A stretch of 64,000 bases of DNA from positions 40,489-104,488 of the forward strand of contig NZ_JXQQ01000097.1 of the NCBI RefSeq assembly GCF_000834655.1, given 5' to 3'. The position numbers and the translations under genes were made by a program. Source of the DNA: Variovorax paradoxus (GTDB taxonomy: Bacteria; Pseudomonadota; Gammaproteobacteria; Burkholderiales; Burkholderiaceae_C). The notes beneath the pieces were generated by a model. That model was given only the letters and a program-made list of their open reading frames with translations, searched no databases and had not been told where the DNA came from. The number at the start of each line of letters is the position of its first letter. Position 1 is the stretch's first letter. Below, piece by piece: positions 50,836 through 61,096 of the stretch.

Positions 50836-51729
50836 ATGGCGTTTTTCAAGTTCCGCACGCGCGGCCCACAAGGCAACGAAGGACGCAACGCCCCGGCGGC
50901 AGTCCCCGCGGAAAGTGTCGAAACCATGCGTCGGCGCGCGCGCCATCGGTTGCTGGGCGCGGCGGTGCTGGTGCTGCTGGGCGTGATCGGCTTCCCGCTG
51001 CTGTTCGACACCCAGCCGCGGCCCGTGTCGGTCGACATCCCCATCGAGATTCCGGACCGCAACAAGGTCAAGCCTTTGCCCGTGCCTGCCGCACCGGCAA
51101 CGCCGCCCGCAACGAGCAGCGCACCGGCTGCGCCCGACAACAGCTCCCGCGTCGCGGCCGCCTCGTCGGCCGGCGGCATGATCACCGAGACCGCCGACGG
51201 CACCGTGATCGACCCCGGCAAGCCCGTGGCCAGCACGCCGCCTGCCGCCGAGTCCAAACCCAAGCCCGAGCCGAAGCCCGAGGCCAAACCCGAAGCGAAA
51301 CCCGAGGCCAAGCCGAAGCCGGAGGCCAAGCCCGAAGTCAAGCCGGAACCCAAGCCCAAGCCGGAAGCAAAGCCGAAGCCGGAACCCAAGCCCGCCGCCT
51401 CCGCGGACGATGGCGCCCGCGCACGTGCGCTGCTCGAAGGCAAGCCCTTGACCACAGCCGCCGCCGCAACGCCCAAGCCGGCCGCAGCCGACGAGGCCGC
51501 AGGCCGCTTCATCGTGCAGGTCGGCGCCTTCGCCGATGCCGACAAGGCGCGCGAAGTCCGCCAGAAGCTGGAACGCGCCGGCCTGAAGACCTACGTTCAC
51601 GTGACCAAGACGGCCGACGGCGAGCGCACGCGTGTGCGTGTCGGCCCCTTCGCTTCGCGTGCCGAGGCGGACAAGGCGGCGGAGAAGGTCAAGGGCTTGT
51701 CTTTGTCGGCCGCGATCCTCACGTTGTAG
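50836..51729 (+). CDS. SPOR domain-containing membrane protein (DedD-like)
   Basis: 297 residues. One N-terminal membrane segment (RLLGAAVLVLLGVIGFPLLF) after a short cytoplasmic tail, then a periplasmic linker with a Lys-Pro-Glu/Ala repeat (PKPEPKPEAKPEAKPEAKPK and onward, 51250-51395), and a C-terminal SPOR domain (AGRFIVQVGAFADADKAREV, TYVHVTKTADGERTRVRVGP). SPOR domains bind denuded peptidoglycan at the division septum; DedD-like proteins assist cell division. Sits between folC and cvpA as in other Burkholderiales. Confidence 0.93.
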   Translation: MAFFKFRTRGPQGNEGRNAPAAVPAESVETMRRRARHRLLGAAVLVLLGVIGFPLLFDTQPRPVSVDIPIEIPDRNKVKPLPVPAAPATPPATSSAPAAPDNSSRVAAASSAGGMITETADGTVIDPGKPVASTPPAAESKPKPEPKPEAKPEAKPEAKPKPEAKPEVKPEPKPKPEAKPKPEPKPAASADDGARARALLEGKPLTTAAAATPKPAAADEAAGRFIVQVGAFADADKAREVRQKLERAGLKTYVHVTKTADGERTRVRVGPFASRAEADKAAEKVKGLSLSAAILTL

Positions 51730-51748
51730 ACACGACGCGCCTGTTGCC

Positions 51749-52234
51749 GTGGCATTGCTCGACTGGATCGCCGTCACGCTCATCGTGCTGTCGATGCTGT
51801 TCGGCCTCATGCGGGGCCTGGTGTTCGAAGTGATTTCGCTGGTGGGCTGGGTGGCTGCTTTCATCGCCGCCCAGTGGCTGGCTTCCGATGTGGCGGCATG
51901 GTTGCCGTTCGGGGAGCCGCAAGCCGCGTGGCGTTATCCGCTGGCCTTCGTGCTGGTGTTCGTGGCGGTGGCGTTCGGCGCGGGGCTCGTGGCGGCCCTC
52001 ACGCGCAAGCTGATCACCGTGGTGGGCCTTCGGCCCGTGGACCGGATTTTGGGAGCTGCCTTCGGTGCGGCGCGGGGTGCAGTGGCCCTGCTCGTGCTGG
52101 CAGTCGTTGTTCATTTGCTGGTGTTGAGCGACAGTGCCTGGTGGCGCGACTCGCTCAGTGCCGGTGTTCTCGATGCGGCATTGCAGGGCCTGAAACCCGC
52201 GCTGCCTGAAAAGTTGGCAAGCTACCTGCCCTGA
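51749..52234 (+). CDS. cvpA: CvpA family membrane protein
   Basis: 161 residues from a GTG (VALLDWIAVTLIVLSMLFGL). Four membrane segments with the family motif RGLVFEVISLVGWVAAFIAA and the conserved GLRPVDRILGAAFGAARG. The E. coli relative is required for colicin V production and affects purF expression as its upstream partner. Followed 11 bases later by purF, the usual cvpA-purF arrangement. Confidence 0.94.
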   Translation: MALLDWIAVTLIVLSMLFGLMRGLVFEVISLVGWVAAFIAAQWLASDVAAWLPFGEPQAAWRYPLAFVLVFVAVAFGAGLVAALTRKLITVVGLRPVDRILGAAFGAARGAVALLVLAVVVHLLVLSDSAWWRDSLSAGVLDAALQGLKPALPEKLASYLP

Positions 52235-52245
52235 AGGAATCGCTC

Positions 52246-53751
<1,506 letters not shown>

Positions 53752-53759
53752 GAGCTGAA

Positions 53760-54980
53760 GTGACCGACGAACGAACCCTGCCGCCCGGACTGCACCGCGA
53801 CACGCTCGCGCTGCGCACCGGGCTGGCGCCGAGCCAGCACGGCGAGCACTCCGAAGCGCTGTTCCTGACCAGCGGCTTCGTGCAGCCCGATGCCGAGACC
53901 TCGGCACGCCGCTTTGCCGGCACCGAGCAAGGCTTTACCTACTCGCGCACCTCCAACCCGACGGTGGCCAGCTTCGAGCAGCGCCTGGCTGCGCTCGAAG
54001 GCACCGAGGCGGCCATCGGCGCGTCGACCGGCATGGGCGCGATCCTCATGATGTGCATGGGCCTGCTCAAGGCCGGTGACCACGTGATCTGCTCGCGTTC
54101 GGTGTTCGGCTCCACGCTGAACCTGTTCGGCAAGGAGTTCGCCAAGTTCGGCGTCGAGACCACCTTCGTCTCGCAGACCGACGTGGCCGAATGGCGCGCG
54201 GCGGTGAAGCCGAACACCAAGCTGTTGTTCGCCGAGACGCCGACCAATCCGCTGACGGAGGTCTGCGACATCAGGGCGCTTGCCGACCTGGCCCATGGCG
54301 CCGGTGCGCTGCTCGCGGTCGACAACTGCTTCTGCACGCCTGCGCTGCAGCGGCCGGTCGAGCTGGGCGCCGACCTCATCATCCATTCGGGCACCAAGTA
54401 CCTCGATGGCCAGGGCCGCGTGATGGCCGGTGCGATCTGCGGTCCGTCGAAGCTCATCGTCGACGTGTTCGGCCCGATCGTGCGCACCGCCGGCATGGCG
54501 CTGTCGCCGTTCAATGCATGGGTCGTGCTCAAGGGCATGGAAACGCTCGGCATCCGCATGAAGGCGCAGTGCGCGAATGCGCTGGCCGTGGCGCAATGGC
54601 TCGAGCAGCAGTCCGGCATCGCGCGTGTTTACTACCCCGGTCTCGCTTCGCACGGGCAGCATGAGCTCGCGATGCGCCAGCAGTCGGGGCAGGGCGGGGC
54701 GGTGGTGTCGTTCGACGTCGTCGGCGACACGCCCGAAGCCGCGCGCGCCAATGCCTTCCACGTGATCAACAGCACGCGCGTGGTGAGCATCGCCACCAAC
54801 CTGGGCGACACCAAGACCATCATCACGCACCCGGGTACGACCTCGCACGGACGCCTCACCGAAGTGCAGCGCCAGGCAGCCGGCATCAGCCAGGGGTTGA
54901 TCCGCCTGGCGATCGGCCTGGAGTACATCGACGACATCACGGCCGACCTCTCGCGCGGCCTGAGCACACTGAACACCTGA
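53760..54980 (+). CDS. metZ: O-succinylhomoserine sulfhydrylase
   Basis: 406 residues, PLP gamma-family enzyme making homocysteine from O-succinylhomoserine and sulfide. GTG start with GAGAG upstream, 8 bases after purF stop. Landmarks: GFTYSRTSNPTVASFEQRLA, ASTGMGAILMMCMG, LLFAETPTNPLTEVCDI and the PLP Lys in HSGTKYLDGQGRV. The purF-metZ neighbourhood is usual for beta- and gammaproteobacteria. Confidence 0.93.
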   Translation: MTDERTLPPGLHRDTLALRTGLAPSQHGEHSEALFLTSGFVQPDAETSARRFAGTEQGFTYSRTSNPTVASFEQRLAALEGTEAAIGASTGMGAILMMCMGLLKAGDHVICSRSVFGSTLNLFGKEFAKFGVETTFVSQTDVAEWRAAVKPNTKLLFAETPTNPLTEVCDIRALADLAHGAGALLAVDNCFCTPALQRPVELGADLIIHSGTKYLDGQGRVMAGAICGPSKLIVDVFGPIVRTAGMALSPFNAWVVLKGMETLGIRMKAQCANALAVAQWLEQQSGIARVYYPGLASHGQHELAMRQQSGQGGAVVSFDVVGDTPEAARANAFHVINSTRVVSIATNLGDTKTIITHPGTTSHGRLTEVQRQAAGISQGLIRLAIGLEYIDDITADLSRGLSTLNT

Positions 54981-54989
54981 ATCGATTTC

Positions 54990-56378
54990 ATGACCGGCAA
55001 AGTTCGCACCCGCATCGCTCCGTCTCCCACCGGCTTCCTTCACTTGGGCACGGCCCGCACTGCGCTCTATTCGTGGGCCTACGCGCGCCACCACGGCGGC
55101 GAGTTCGTGCTGCGCATCGAGGACACCGACGTGGCCCGCTCCACGCAGGACTCGACCGACCAGATCCTCGCGTCGATGCAGTGGCTCGGCCTCGACTACG
55201 ACGAAGGCCCGATCTACCAGATGCAGCGCCTGGAGCGCTACCGCGAAGTCATCGCGCAGATGCTCGCGGCCGGCACCGCCTACCACTGCTACTGCACGCC
55301 CGCCGAGCTCGACGAGATGCGCGAAGCGCAGCGCGCGCGCGGCGAGAAGACGCTGTACGACCGCCGTTGGCGCCCCGAGCCGGGCAAGGTGCTGCCGCCC
55401 GTGCCCGAAGGCGTGCCGCCGGTGGTGCGCTTCTGCAATCCGCCCGAAGGCGACGTGACGTGGAACGACCTCGTCAAGGGCGAGATCACCATCAACAACC
55501 GCGAGATCGACGACCTGATCATCCTGCGGCCCGACGGTGTGCCGACCTACAACTTCGCGGTGGTGGTCGACGACTGGGACATGAACATCACGCACGTGTT
55601 CCGTGGCGACGAGCACATCAACAACACGCCCTGGCAGATCAACATCTTCCGCGCGCTCGGCGCACCGCTGCCGCAGTTCGGCCACGTGCCGGTGATCCTG
55701 GGCGACGATGGACAGAAGCTCTCCAAGCGCCGCGGCGCCGTGAGTGTCACCGCCTATGAAGAGAACGGCTACCTGCCCGAGGCGATGCTGAACTACCTCG
55801 CGCGCCTGGGCTGGAGCCACGGCGACGACGAGCTCTTCACGCGCGAGCAGATGGTGAGCTGGTTCGACGGTTCGCACCTCTCCAAGAGCCCTGCCCAATG
55901 GGATGCGGCGAAGCTCGCGTGGGTCAACGCGCAGTACATCAAGGCCAAGGCCGATGCGGAACTCGCGCCGCTGGTGGCATCGCAGCTGAAGAAGCGCGGC
56001 ATCGAAGCCGACGACCGGCTCGTTGCCATCTGTGCACTCTTCAAGGACCGCTGCGAAACCACGGTCGCACTGGCCGACTGGGCCGCTGCGTTCTATACGG
56101 ACGTGACGCCCAGCGATGCCGATCGCGCGCAGCACGTCACCGATGCTGTGAAGCCAGTCATCGCGACGCTGGCCGAGAAGCTCGCGAGCGTGACGTGGGA
56201 AAAAGTTTCGATCGCCGCGGCCATCAAGGAAGTTCTGGCCGCGCATTCTGTGAAAATGCCCGTGTTGGCAATGCCGGTTCGCGTCCTCGTGATGGGAACA
56301 CCGCAGACGCCATCCCTCGATTCGGTGCTCGCAATCTTTTCTCGTGAAAAAGTTGTGGAGCGTTTGAAAAGGGCCTGA
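54990..56378 (+). CDS. gltX: Glutamyl-tRNA synthetase
   Basis: 462 residues, class I aminoacyl-tRNA synthetase. HIGH-type site in RIAPSPTGFLHLGTARTALYSW, KMSKS-type site in DGQKLSKRRGAVSV. Bacterial GlnRS-like Zn region (YHCYCTPAELDEM) is present. Complete, ten bases after metZ. The promoter of the downstream tRNA cluster overlaps its last codons. Confidence 0.96.
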   Translation: MTGKVRTRIAPSPTGFLHLGTARTALYSWAYARHHGGEFVLRIEDTDVARSTQDSTDQILASMQWLGLDYDEGPIYQMQRLERYREVIAQMLAAGTAYHCYCTPAELDEMREAQRARGEKTLYDRRWRPEPGKVLPPVPEGVPPVVRFCNPPEGDVTWNDLVKGEITINNREIDDLIILRPDGVPTYNFAVVVDDWDMNITHVFRGDEHINNTPWQINIFRALGAPLPQFGHVPVILGDDGQKLSKRRGAVSVTAYEENGYLPEAMLNYLARLGWSHGDDELFTREQMVSWFDGSHLSKSPAQWDAAKLAWVNAQYIKAKADAELAPLVASQLKKRGIEADDRLVAICALFKDRCETTVALADWAAAFYTDVTPSDADRAQHVTDAVKPVIATLAEKLASVTWEKVSIAAAIKEVLAAHSVKMPVLAMPVRVLVMGTPQTPSLDSVLAIFSREKVVERLKRA

Positions 56379-56394
56379 TTTTTCGGTCTATAAT
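56364..56394 (+). promoter_or_regulatory. Sigma70-type promoter of the tRNA cluster
   Basis: TTGAAA (56364-56369) and perfect TATAAT (56389-56394) with a 19-base spacer, in the end of gltX. The spacer is longer than the usual 17, but the -10 is consensus and the tRNA-Ala gene begins 57 bases later. Confidence 0.7.
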
Positions 56395-56450
56395 TTGAGG
56401 CTCGACACCGACACACGGTAATTCTGAAAAGAAAAGCCTGAAAGTCAAAT

Positions 56451-56526
<76 letters not shown>

Positions 56527-56581
56527 TCAAAAGTGTCGAGAAGAAGATAAGTGCTGATCGCAGCACGGTTCCTAAGGTTTT

Positions 56582-56657
56582 GACCCTATCGTCTAGAGGC
56601 CTAGGACACCACCCTTTCACGGTGGCTACCGGGGTTCGAATCCCCGTAGGGTCGCCA
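56582..56657 (+). tRNA. tRNA-Glu(TTC)
   Basis: 76 bases with CCA. Acceptor GACCCTA/TAGGGTC; anticodon stem CCACC/GGTGG with loop CTTTCAC gives TTC. Adjacent to gltX, which charges this tRNA. Confidence 0.95.
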
Positions 56658-56726
56658 GTTTCATGCAAGTGAAGCAGGCACAAGTCGTCAGCACTTGGCT
56701 CCGCAAGGAGTGAACGTTGTCTACCA

Positions 56727-56803
56727 GGAGTGGTAGTTCAGTTGGTTAGAATACCGGCCTGTCACGCCGGGGGTCGCGGGTTCGAGTCCCGTCCACTCCG
56801 CCA
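56727..56803 (+). tRNA. tRNA-Asp(GTC)
   Basis: 77 bases with CCA. Acceptor GGAGTGG/CCACTCC; anticodon stem CCGGC/GCCGG with loop CTGTCAC gives GTC. Confidence 0.95.
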
Positions 56804-56807
56804 GATA

Positions 56808-56841
56808 AAACCCCTCGCAGCTTTCGAGCTTCGAGGGGTTT
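56808..56841 (+). terminator. Terminator after the tRNA cluster
   Basis: Stem AACCCCTCG/CGAGGGGTT with an inner AGCTTTCGAGCTT loop that can pair further, followed by TCCTCTTTCT. The remaining bases to the bestrophin stop (57010) hold no gene. Confidence 0.75.
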
Positions 56842-57009
56842 CCTCTTTCTGGGCTGCGCGAATCGCCTCGGGCGCATATCGACTTTCACGCGCCTTGTTT
56901 CGCCGTCATGCCGAATGCGCTGCGCAGGAGATCGCTTCGATCCGCACCACGAGGGTGACGAAGAAGGCGCAGTTCGCGCCCAAGCGCGCCGGCAGCGCGG
57001 CGTATCTCC

Positions 57010-57918
57010 CTAGGTCTGCATGTACGCATCGGCCGTGCCGCTGTCCTGCTGCAGCTCGCCCATCATCTCCCGCACGGTCGACTCGATCGTGCAAGACATG
57101 GCATCCAGCGCCAGGTCGTTCGGCGCGGTGCCGAAGGGCTCCTCGATCTCTGCGCCCAGCGCTTCCAGTGCGAAGAAGGTGTAGGCGATGAAGGTGACCA
57201 CCACCGGCGTCATCGGTCCGATCGAGTCGACCAGGCCGAAAGGCAGCAGCACGCAATAGAGGTAGATGGTCCGGTGGATGATCACCGAGTAGGTGAAGGG
57301 AATCGGCGTGCTCGCGATGCGCTCGCACCCGCCCAGTGCCTCCGTCAACCGCCCGAGTGGCACCTCCATCGCCTGGACCAATGCCGGCGCCAAGTGGCCT
57401 TGCCTTCGAAGATCGCGCAGCCACTCGCCCACCATCAAGAGCAGCATCGCTGGCTTGAAGCGCGCCGCTGCCAGGCGTGCGCAGTCGTCGGCCGGCAGAA
57501 GGCGCGCAAGATCGGCCCCGGGGTCGCTGCCGCGCAGTTGATGACGCAGCGCATGCACGAAGGCGATGAGCCGCGCGACCGGAAGGTCGATGCCGGCGGG
57601 CGCATCGGTCAAGGTGAGCAGTTGCCGCACCAATGTGCGCGTCTCGTTGAGGAGCGTGCCCCACAGCGTGCGCGCCTCCCAGTAGCGCGAGTAGCTCGTG
57701 CCATTGCGAAAGCCCAGGAAGATCGCCAGCGTGAGCCCGATGAGCGAGAACGGCACGAAGTTGAGCGGCACTTTCCACTGGAACAGGCGGCCGTGCAGCA
57801 CCGTCACGAGCACGGCGAAGGCGGTGGTCCACAGCAGTTGCGGCGCGATGTCCTGCAGGACCGAGCCGCGCCAAACGAACAGCATGCGAAGCCAGTGGGG
57901 GCGGGGTCTGACGATCAT
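57010..57918 (-). CDS. Bestrophin-family chloride channel-like protein
   Basis: 302 residues with four or more membrane segments (LLWTTAFAVLVTVLHGRL, VPFSLIGLTLAIFLGFRNG, TIYLYCVLLPFGL, VVVTFIAYTFFALEAL). FRNGTSYSRYWEARTLWG is the bestrophin signature, and FGTAPNDLALDAM with IEEPFG also fits. Pentameric anion channel of the inner membrane by family; physiological ion unproven. ATG at 57918 gives MIVRPRPHWLRMLFVWRGS. Divergent from the dehydrogenase gene over 228 bases. Confidence 0.87.
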   Translation of the reverse strand: MIVRPRPHWLRMLFVWRGSVLQDIAPQLLWTTAFAVLVTVLHGRLFQWKVPLNFVPFSLIGLTLAIFLGFRNGTSYSRYWEARTLWGTLLNETRTLVRQLLTLTDAPAGIDLPVARLIAFVHALRHQLRGSDPGADLARLLPADDCARLAAARFKPAMLLLMVGEWLRDLRRQGHLAPALVQAMEVPLGRLTEALGGCERIASTPIPFTYSVIIHRTIYLYCVLLPFGLVDSIGPMTPVVVTFIAYTFFALEALGAEIEEPFGTAPNDLALDAMSCTIESTVREMMGELQQDSGTADAYMQT

Positions 57919-58146
57919 CGGATTGAAATTATCCGCGCCTGATTGCGCATTGCAGCGCTGGTCTTTGCCTTCTTGAATATAGAAGGCGACGGCGCTTTTC
58001 TGGAGCGTCTGAAGTGACGCCTCATTGAAGACGCCGTCCGTCACGCCTTCTGATAATTGCAATACAAAGTACGTGCGAACCCCGATCCAGCGGCACGACT
58101 CCTGCTTCTAGACTTGCTCGCGACACAGTCTTCAAGCAGGTATTCG

Positions 58147-59229
58147 ATGCAGCAAGGAAAACACAGAATCGCCGTCATCCCGGGTGACGGCATCGGGGTC
58201 GAAGTGGTGCCCGAAGGCCTTCGCGTGCTCGAGGCCGTGAGCCGCAAGTTCGGCATCGAGTTCAGCTTCGATCATTTCGACTGGGGCTCCGACCACTACG
58301 TGCGCCACGGCCTCATGATGCCGGCCGATTGGGACGAGCAGATCAAGGGCCACGACGCCATCTACTTCGGCGCCGTCGGCGCGCCCGACAAGGTGCCCGA
58401 CCACATCGCCGTGTGGGGCCTCCTGATCAAGATCCGCCGCGAGTTCGACCAGTACGTCAACCTTCGCCCCGTACGCCTGATGCCCGGCGTGCCCGGCCCG
58501 CTCGCGCACCGCAAGCCCGGCGACATCGACTTTCTCGTGGTGCGTGAAAACACCGAAGGCGAATACACCTCGGTGGGTGGACGTCTCTTCGAAGGCACGC
58601 CGCGCGAAATGGCGATCCAGGAGGCCGTGTTCACGCGCCACGGCGTCGACCGCATCCTGAAATACGCCTACGAACTCGCGAGCAAGCGCCCGCGCAAGAA
58701 CCTCGTGGCAGCGACCAAGTCGAACGGCATCTCGATCACCATGCCGTACTGGGACGAGCGCCTTGCGGAGATGGCCAAGCGCCATCCCGATATCGCCACG
58801 AGCAAGTACCACATCGACATCCTGTGCGCGCACTTCGTGCAGCACCCCGACTGGTTCGACGTGGTCGTGGCCTCCAACCTCTTCGGCGACATCCTCTCCG
58901 ACCTGGGCCCGGCCTGCACCGGCACCATCGGCATCGCGCCGTCGGCCAACCTGAACCCCGAACGCGCATTCCCTTCGCTGTTCGAGCCGGTGCACGGCTC
59001 GGCGCCCGACATCGCGGGCAAGGGCATCGCCAACCCGATCGGTCAGATCTGGTCGGCCGCGCTCATGCTCGACCACCTGGGCAACGGCGACCCGGTGTAT
59101 GCAGAGGCGTCGGCCGCCGTGCTCTCGGCCATCGAGACCGTGCTGAGCGAAGGCCCGCGCACGCGCGACATGGGTGGCACGGCGAACACGGTCGACGTGG
59201 GCCGTGCCATCGCCAGTTGCATTGGATGA
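58147..59229 (+). CDS. Tartrate dehydrogenase-like (TtuC) enzyme
   Basis: 360 residues of the isocitrate/isopropylmalate dehydrogenase family. IAVIPGDGIGVEVVPEGLRVLE is the family start; DFLVVRENTEGEYTSVGGR, VVASNLFGDILSDLGP and GTIGIAPSANLNPERAFPSLFEPVHGSAPDIAGKG complete NAD, metal and substrate regions. Its length and FDWGSDHYVRHGLMMPADWDEQI are most like tartrate dehydrogenase/decarboxylase TtuC; a D-malate dehydrogenase is also possible. Oxidises tartrate or malate with NAD. Possibly the start of the operon with the ABC transporter (gap 32 bases), linking it to uptake. Confidence 0.85.
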   Translation: MQQGKHRIAVIPGDGIGVEVVPEGLRVLEAVSRKFGIEFSFDHFDWGSDHYVRHGLMMPADWDEQIKGHDAIYFGAVGAPDKVPDHIAVWGLLIKIRREFDQYVNLRPVRLMPGVPGPLAHRKPGDIDFLVVRENTEGEYTSVGGRLFEGTPREMAIQEAVFTRHGVDRILKYAYELASKRPRKNLVAATKSNGISITMPYWDERLAEMAKRHPDIATSKYHIDILCAHFVQHPDWFDVVVASNLFGDILSDLGPACTGTIGIAPSANLNPERAFPSLFEPVHGSAPDIAGKGIANPIGQIWSAALMLDHLGNGDPVYAEASAAVLSAIETVLSEGPRTRDMGGTANTVDVGRAIASCIG

Positions 59230-59261
59230 ACCGGTGCCGCACAAGGCATAGGGGCGGATAG

Positions 59262-60212
59262 ATGGGCCTCTTCCTGCTCAAGCGCCTGGCGACGCTGGTC
59301 GGCACGCTGATCGGCGCGTCGGTCATCGTCTTCCTCGTCCTGGAAATCCTGCCCGGCAATGCTGCGCAGATGCTCATGGGCCCCGACGCCTCGCCCGATG
59401 CGGTGGCCGCACTCGCCACGAAACTGGGCCTCGACCAGCCCGCGTGGACGCGCTACTGGCACTGGATCGGCGGCATCCTCACCGGCAACCTGGGCGACAG
59501 CTACGCCTACGGCTCGCCGGTGCTCGACCTGATCCTCGAGCGCCTCGCGCTCACGGTGCCGCTCGCCGTGCTCGCGATGACGCTCACTACCGTGCTCGCG
59601 CTCATCGTCGGCGTGACCGCCGCGGCGCGCCACAACAAGATGGGCGACGTGGGCCTCATGGGCATGACGCAGGTGGGCATCGCGATTCCGAATTTCTGGT
59701 TCGCGATCCTCCTGATCCTGGTGTTCTCGGTGAAGCTGCAATGGTTCTCCGCAGGCGGCTTCGACGGATGGGGCGAGGGCGTGTTGAGCGGCGTGAAATC
59801 GCTGCTGCTGCCGGCGCTGTCGCTCGCGGTGGTGCAGGCCGCGATCCTCGCGCGCATCACGCGCTCGGCCGTGCTCGAAGTGATGCGCGAAGACTTCGTG
59901 CGCACCGCGCGCGCCAAGGGCGTGTCGCAACGTGCGGTGCTGTGGCTGCACGTGCTGCGCAACGCGATGATCCCGGTCATCACCGTGATGGGCATGCAGT
60001 TCTCGGAGCTGCTCGCTGGCACCATCGTGATCGAGAACGTGTTCTACCTGCCGGGCCTCGGCCGGCTGATCTTCCAGGCCATCAGCAACCGCGACCTGGT
60101 CGTCGTACGCAACTGCGTGATGCTGCTCGCGGCGCTCGTGGTCATCGTGAACTTCGTGGTCGACGTGCTCTACGCCGTGATCGACCCGCGCATCAAGGCG
60201 AGCGACATATGA
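59262..60212 (+). CDS. Peptide/nickel-type ABC transporter permease DppB-like
   Basis: 316 residues, six membrane segments. Typical DppB: MGLFLLKRLATLVGTLIGAS, MTLTTVLALIVGVTA and the EAA loop EVMREDFVRTARAKGVSQRAV. Ends at ATGA overlap with the following permease. Substrate may be dipeptides, nickel or, given the upstream gene, an organic acid. Confidence 0.93.
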   Translation: MGLFLLKRLATLVGTLIGASVIVFLVLEILPGNAAQMLMGPDASPDAVAALATKLGLDQPAWTRYWHWIGGILTGNLGDSYAYGSPVLDLILERLALTVPLAVLAMTLTTVLALIVGVTAAARHNKMGDVGLMGMTQVGIAIPNFWFAILLILVFSVKLQWFSAGGFDGWGEGVLSGVKSLLLPALSLAVVQAAILARITRSAVLEVMREDFVRTARAKGVSQRAVLWLHVLRNAMIPVITVMGMQFSELLAGTIVIENVFYLPGLGRLIFQAISNRDLVVVRNCVMLLAALVVIVNFVVDVLYAVIDPRIKASDI

Positions 60213-61093
60213 ACGCCATCGTTGCTCCCAACGTTCCCAGCGCAGCCGCGCTCAAGGTGCCGGGCTTCTGGCGCCGCGCGTTGCACCACCGCAGCTTCGT
60301 CATCGGCGCCGTCCTCGCGGCGCTGCTGCTGCTGGCCGCGCTCGTGTCGTTCGTGTGGACGCCGTGGTCGCCCTACGACATGGACATGGCCAACAAGATG
60401 CAGGCGCCCTCGGCCGCGCACTGGCTCGGCACCGACGCCTTCGGACGCGACGTGGCTTCGCTGCTGCTCGTGGGTGCGCGCGCCTCCATCCTCGTGGGCG
60501 TGATCGCCGTGGGCATCGGCCTGGTGGTCGGCACGGCGCTCGGCCTGCTGGCGGCCGCACGGCGCGGCTGGGTCGAAGAAGCGATCATGCGTTTCGCCGA
60601 CTTCTCGCTCGCGTTTCCCGCCATCCTCTCGGCGATCATGATGACGGCGGTGTTCGGCGCGGGCATCGTCAACGCCATCGTCGCGATCGGCATCTACAAC
60701 ATCCCGACCTTCGCGCGCATCACGCGTGCTTCGGCGAATGCGATCTGGTCGCGCGAGTACATCGCTGCCGCGCGCGCCTGCGGAAAGGGGTCGTTCTCGA
60801 TCACGATGCAGCACGTGCTGCCGAACATTTCTGCCGTGCTGATCGTGCAGATCACCATCCGATTCGCCATCGCGATCCTTGCCGAAGCCGCGCTCTCCTA
60901 CCTCGGCCTGGGCACGCAGCCGCCGCAGCCTTCGTGGGGCCGCATGCTCAGCGAGGCGCAGACGCTCATGTTCCAGCAGCCGCTCCTGGCCGTCTTCCCC
61001 GGCATGGCGATCGCACTGGCGGTGCTGGGCCTCAACCTCCTGGGCGACGGCTTGCGCGACCTGCTCGATCCGCGCCTTGCACGCGCTCGCTGA
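60209..61093 (+). CDS. Peptide/nickel-type ABC transporter permease DppC-like
   Basis: 294 residues. N-terminal cytoplasmic tail then six membrane segments; HWLGTDAFGRDVASLLLVGARAS is the DppC signature, and the EAA loop reads SREYIAAARACGKGSF. The C-terminal GLGTQPPQPSWGRMLSEAQ matches family ends. ATGA overlap with the preceding gene. Complete. Confidence 0.93.
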   Translation: MNAIVAPNVPSAAALKVPGFWRRALHHRSFVIGAVLAALLLLAALVSFVWTPWSPYDMDMANKMQAPSAAHWLGTDAFGRDVASLLLVGARASILVGVIAVGIGLVVGTALGLLAAARRGWVEEAIMRFADFSLAFPAILSAIMMTAVFGAGIVNAIVAIGIYNIPTFARITRASANAIWSREYIAAARACGKGSFSITMQHVLPNISAVLIVQITIRFAIAILAEAALSYLGLGTQPPQPSWGRMLSEAQTLMFQQPLLAVFPGMAIALAVLGLNLLGDGLRDLLDPRLARAR

Positions 61094-61096
61094 ACC

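Noticed and set aside
50704..51864. Gly/Leu-rich frame opposite the SPOR gene
   Set aside because: Composition results from the reverse of the Lys-Pro repeat codons; no family seen.
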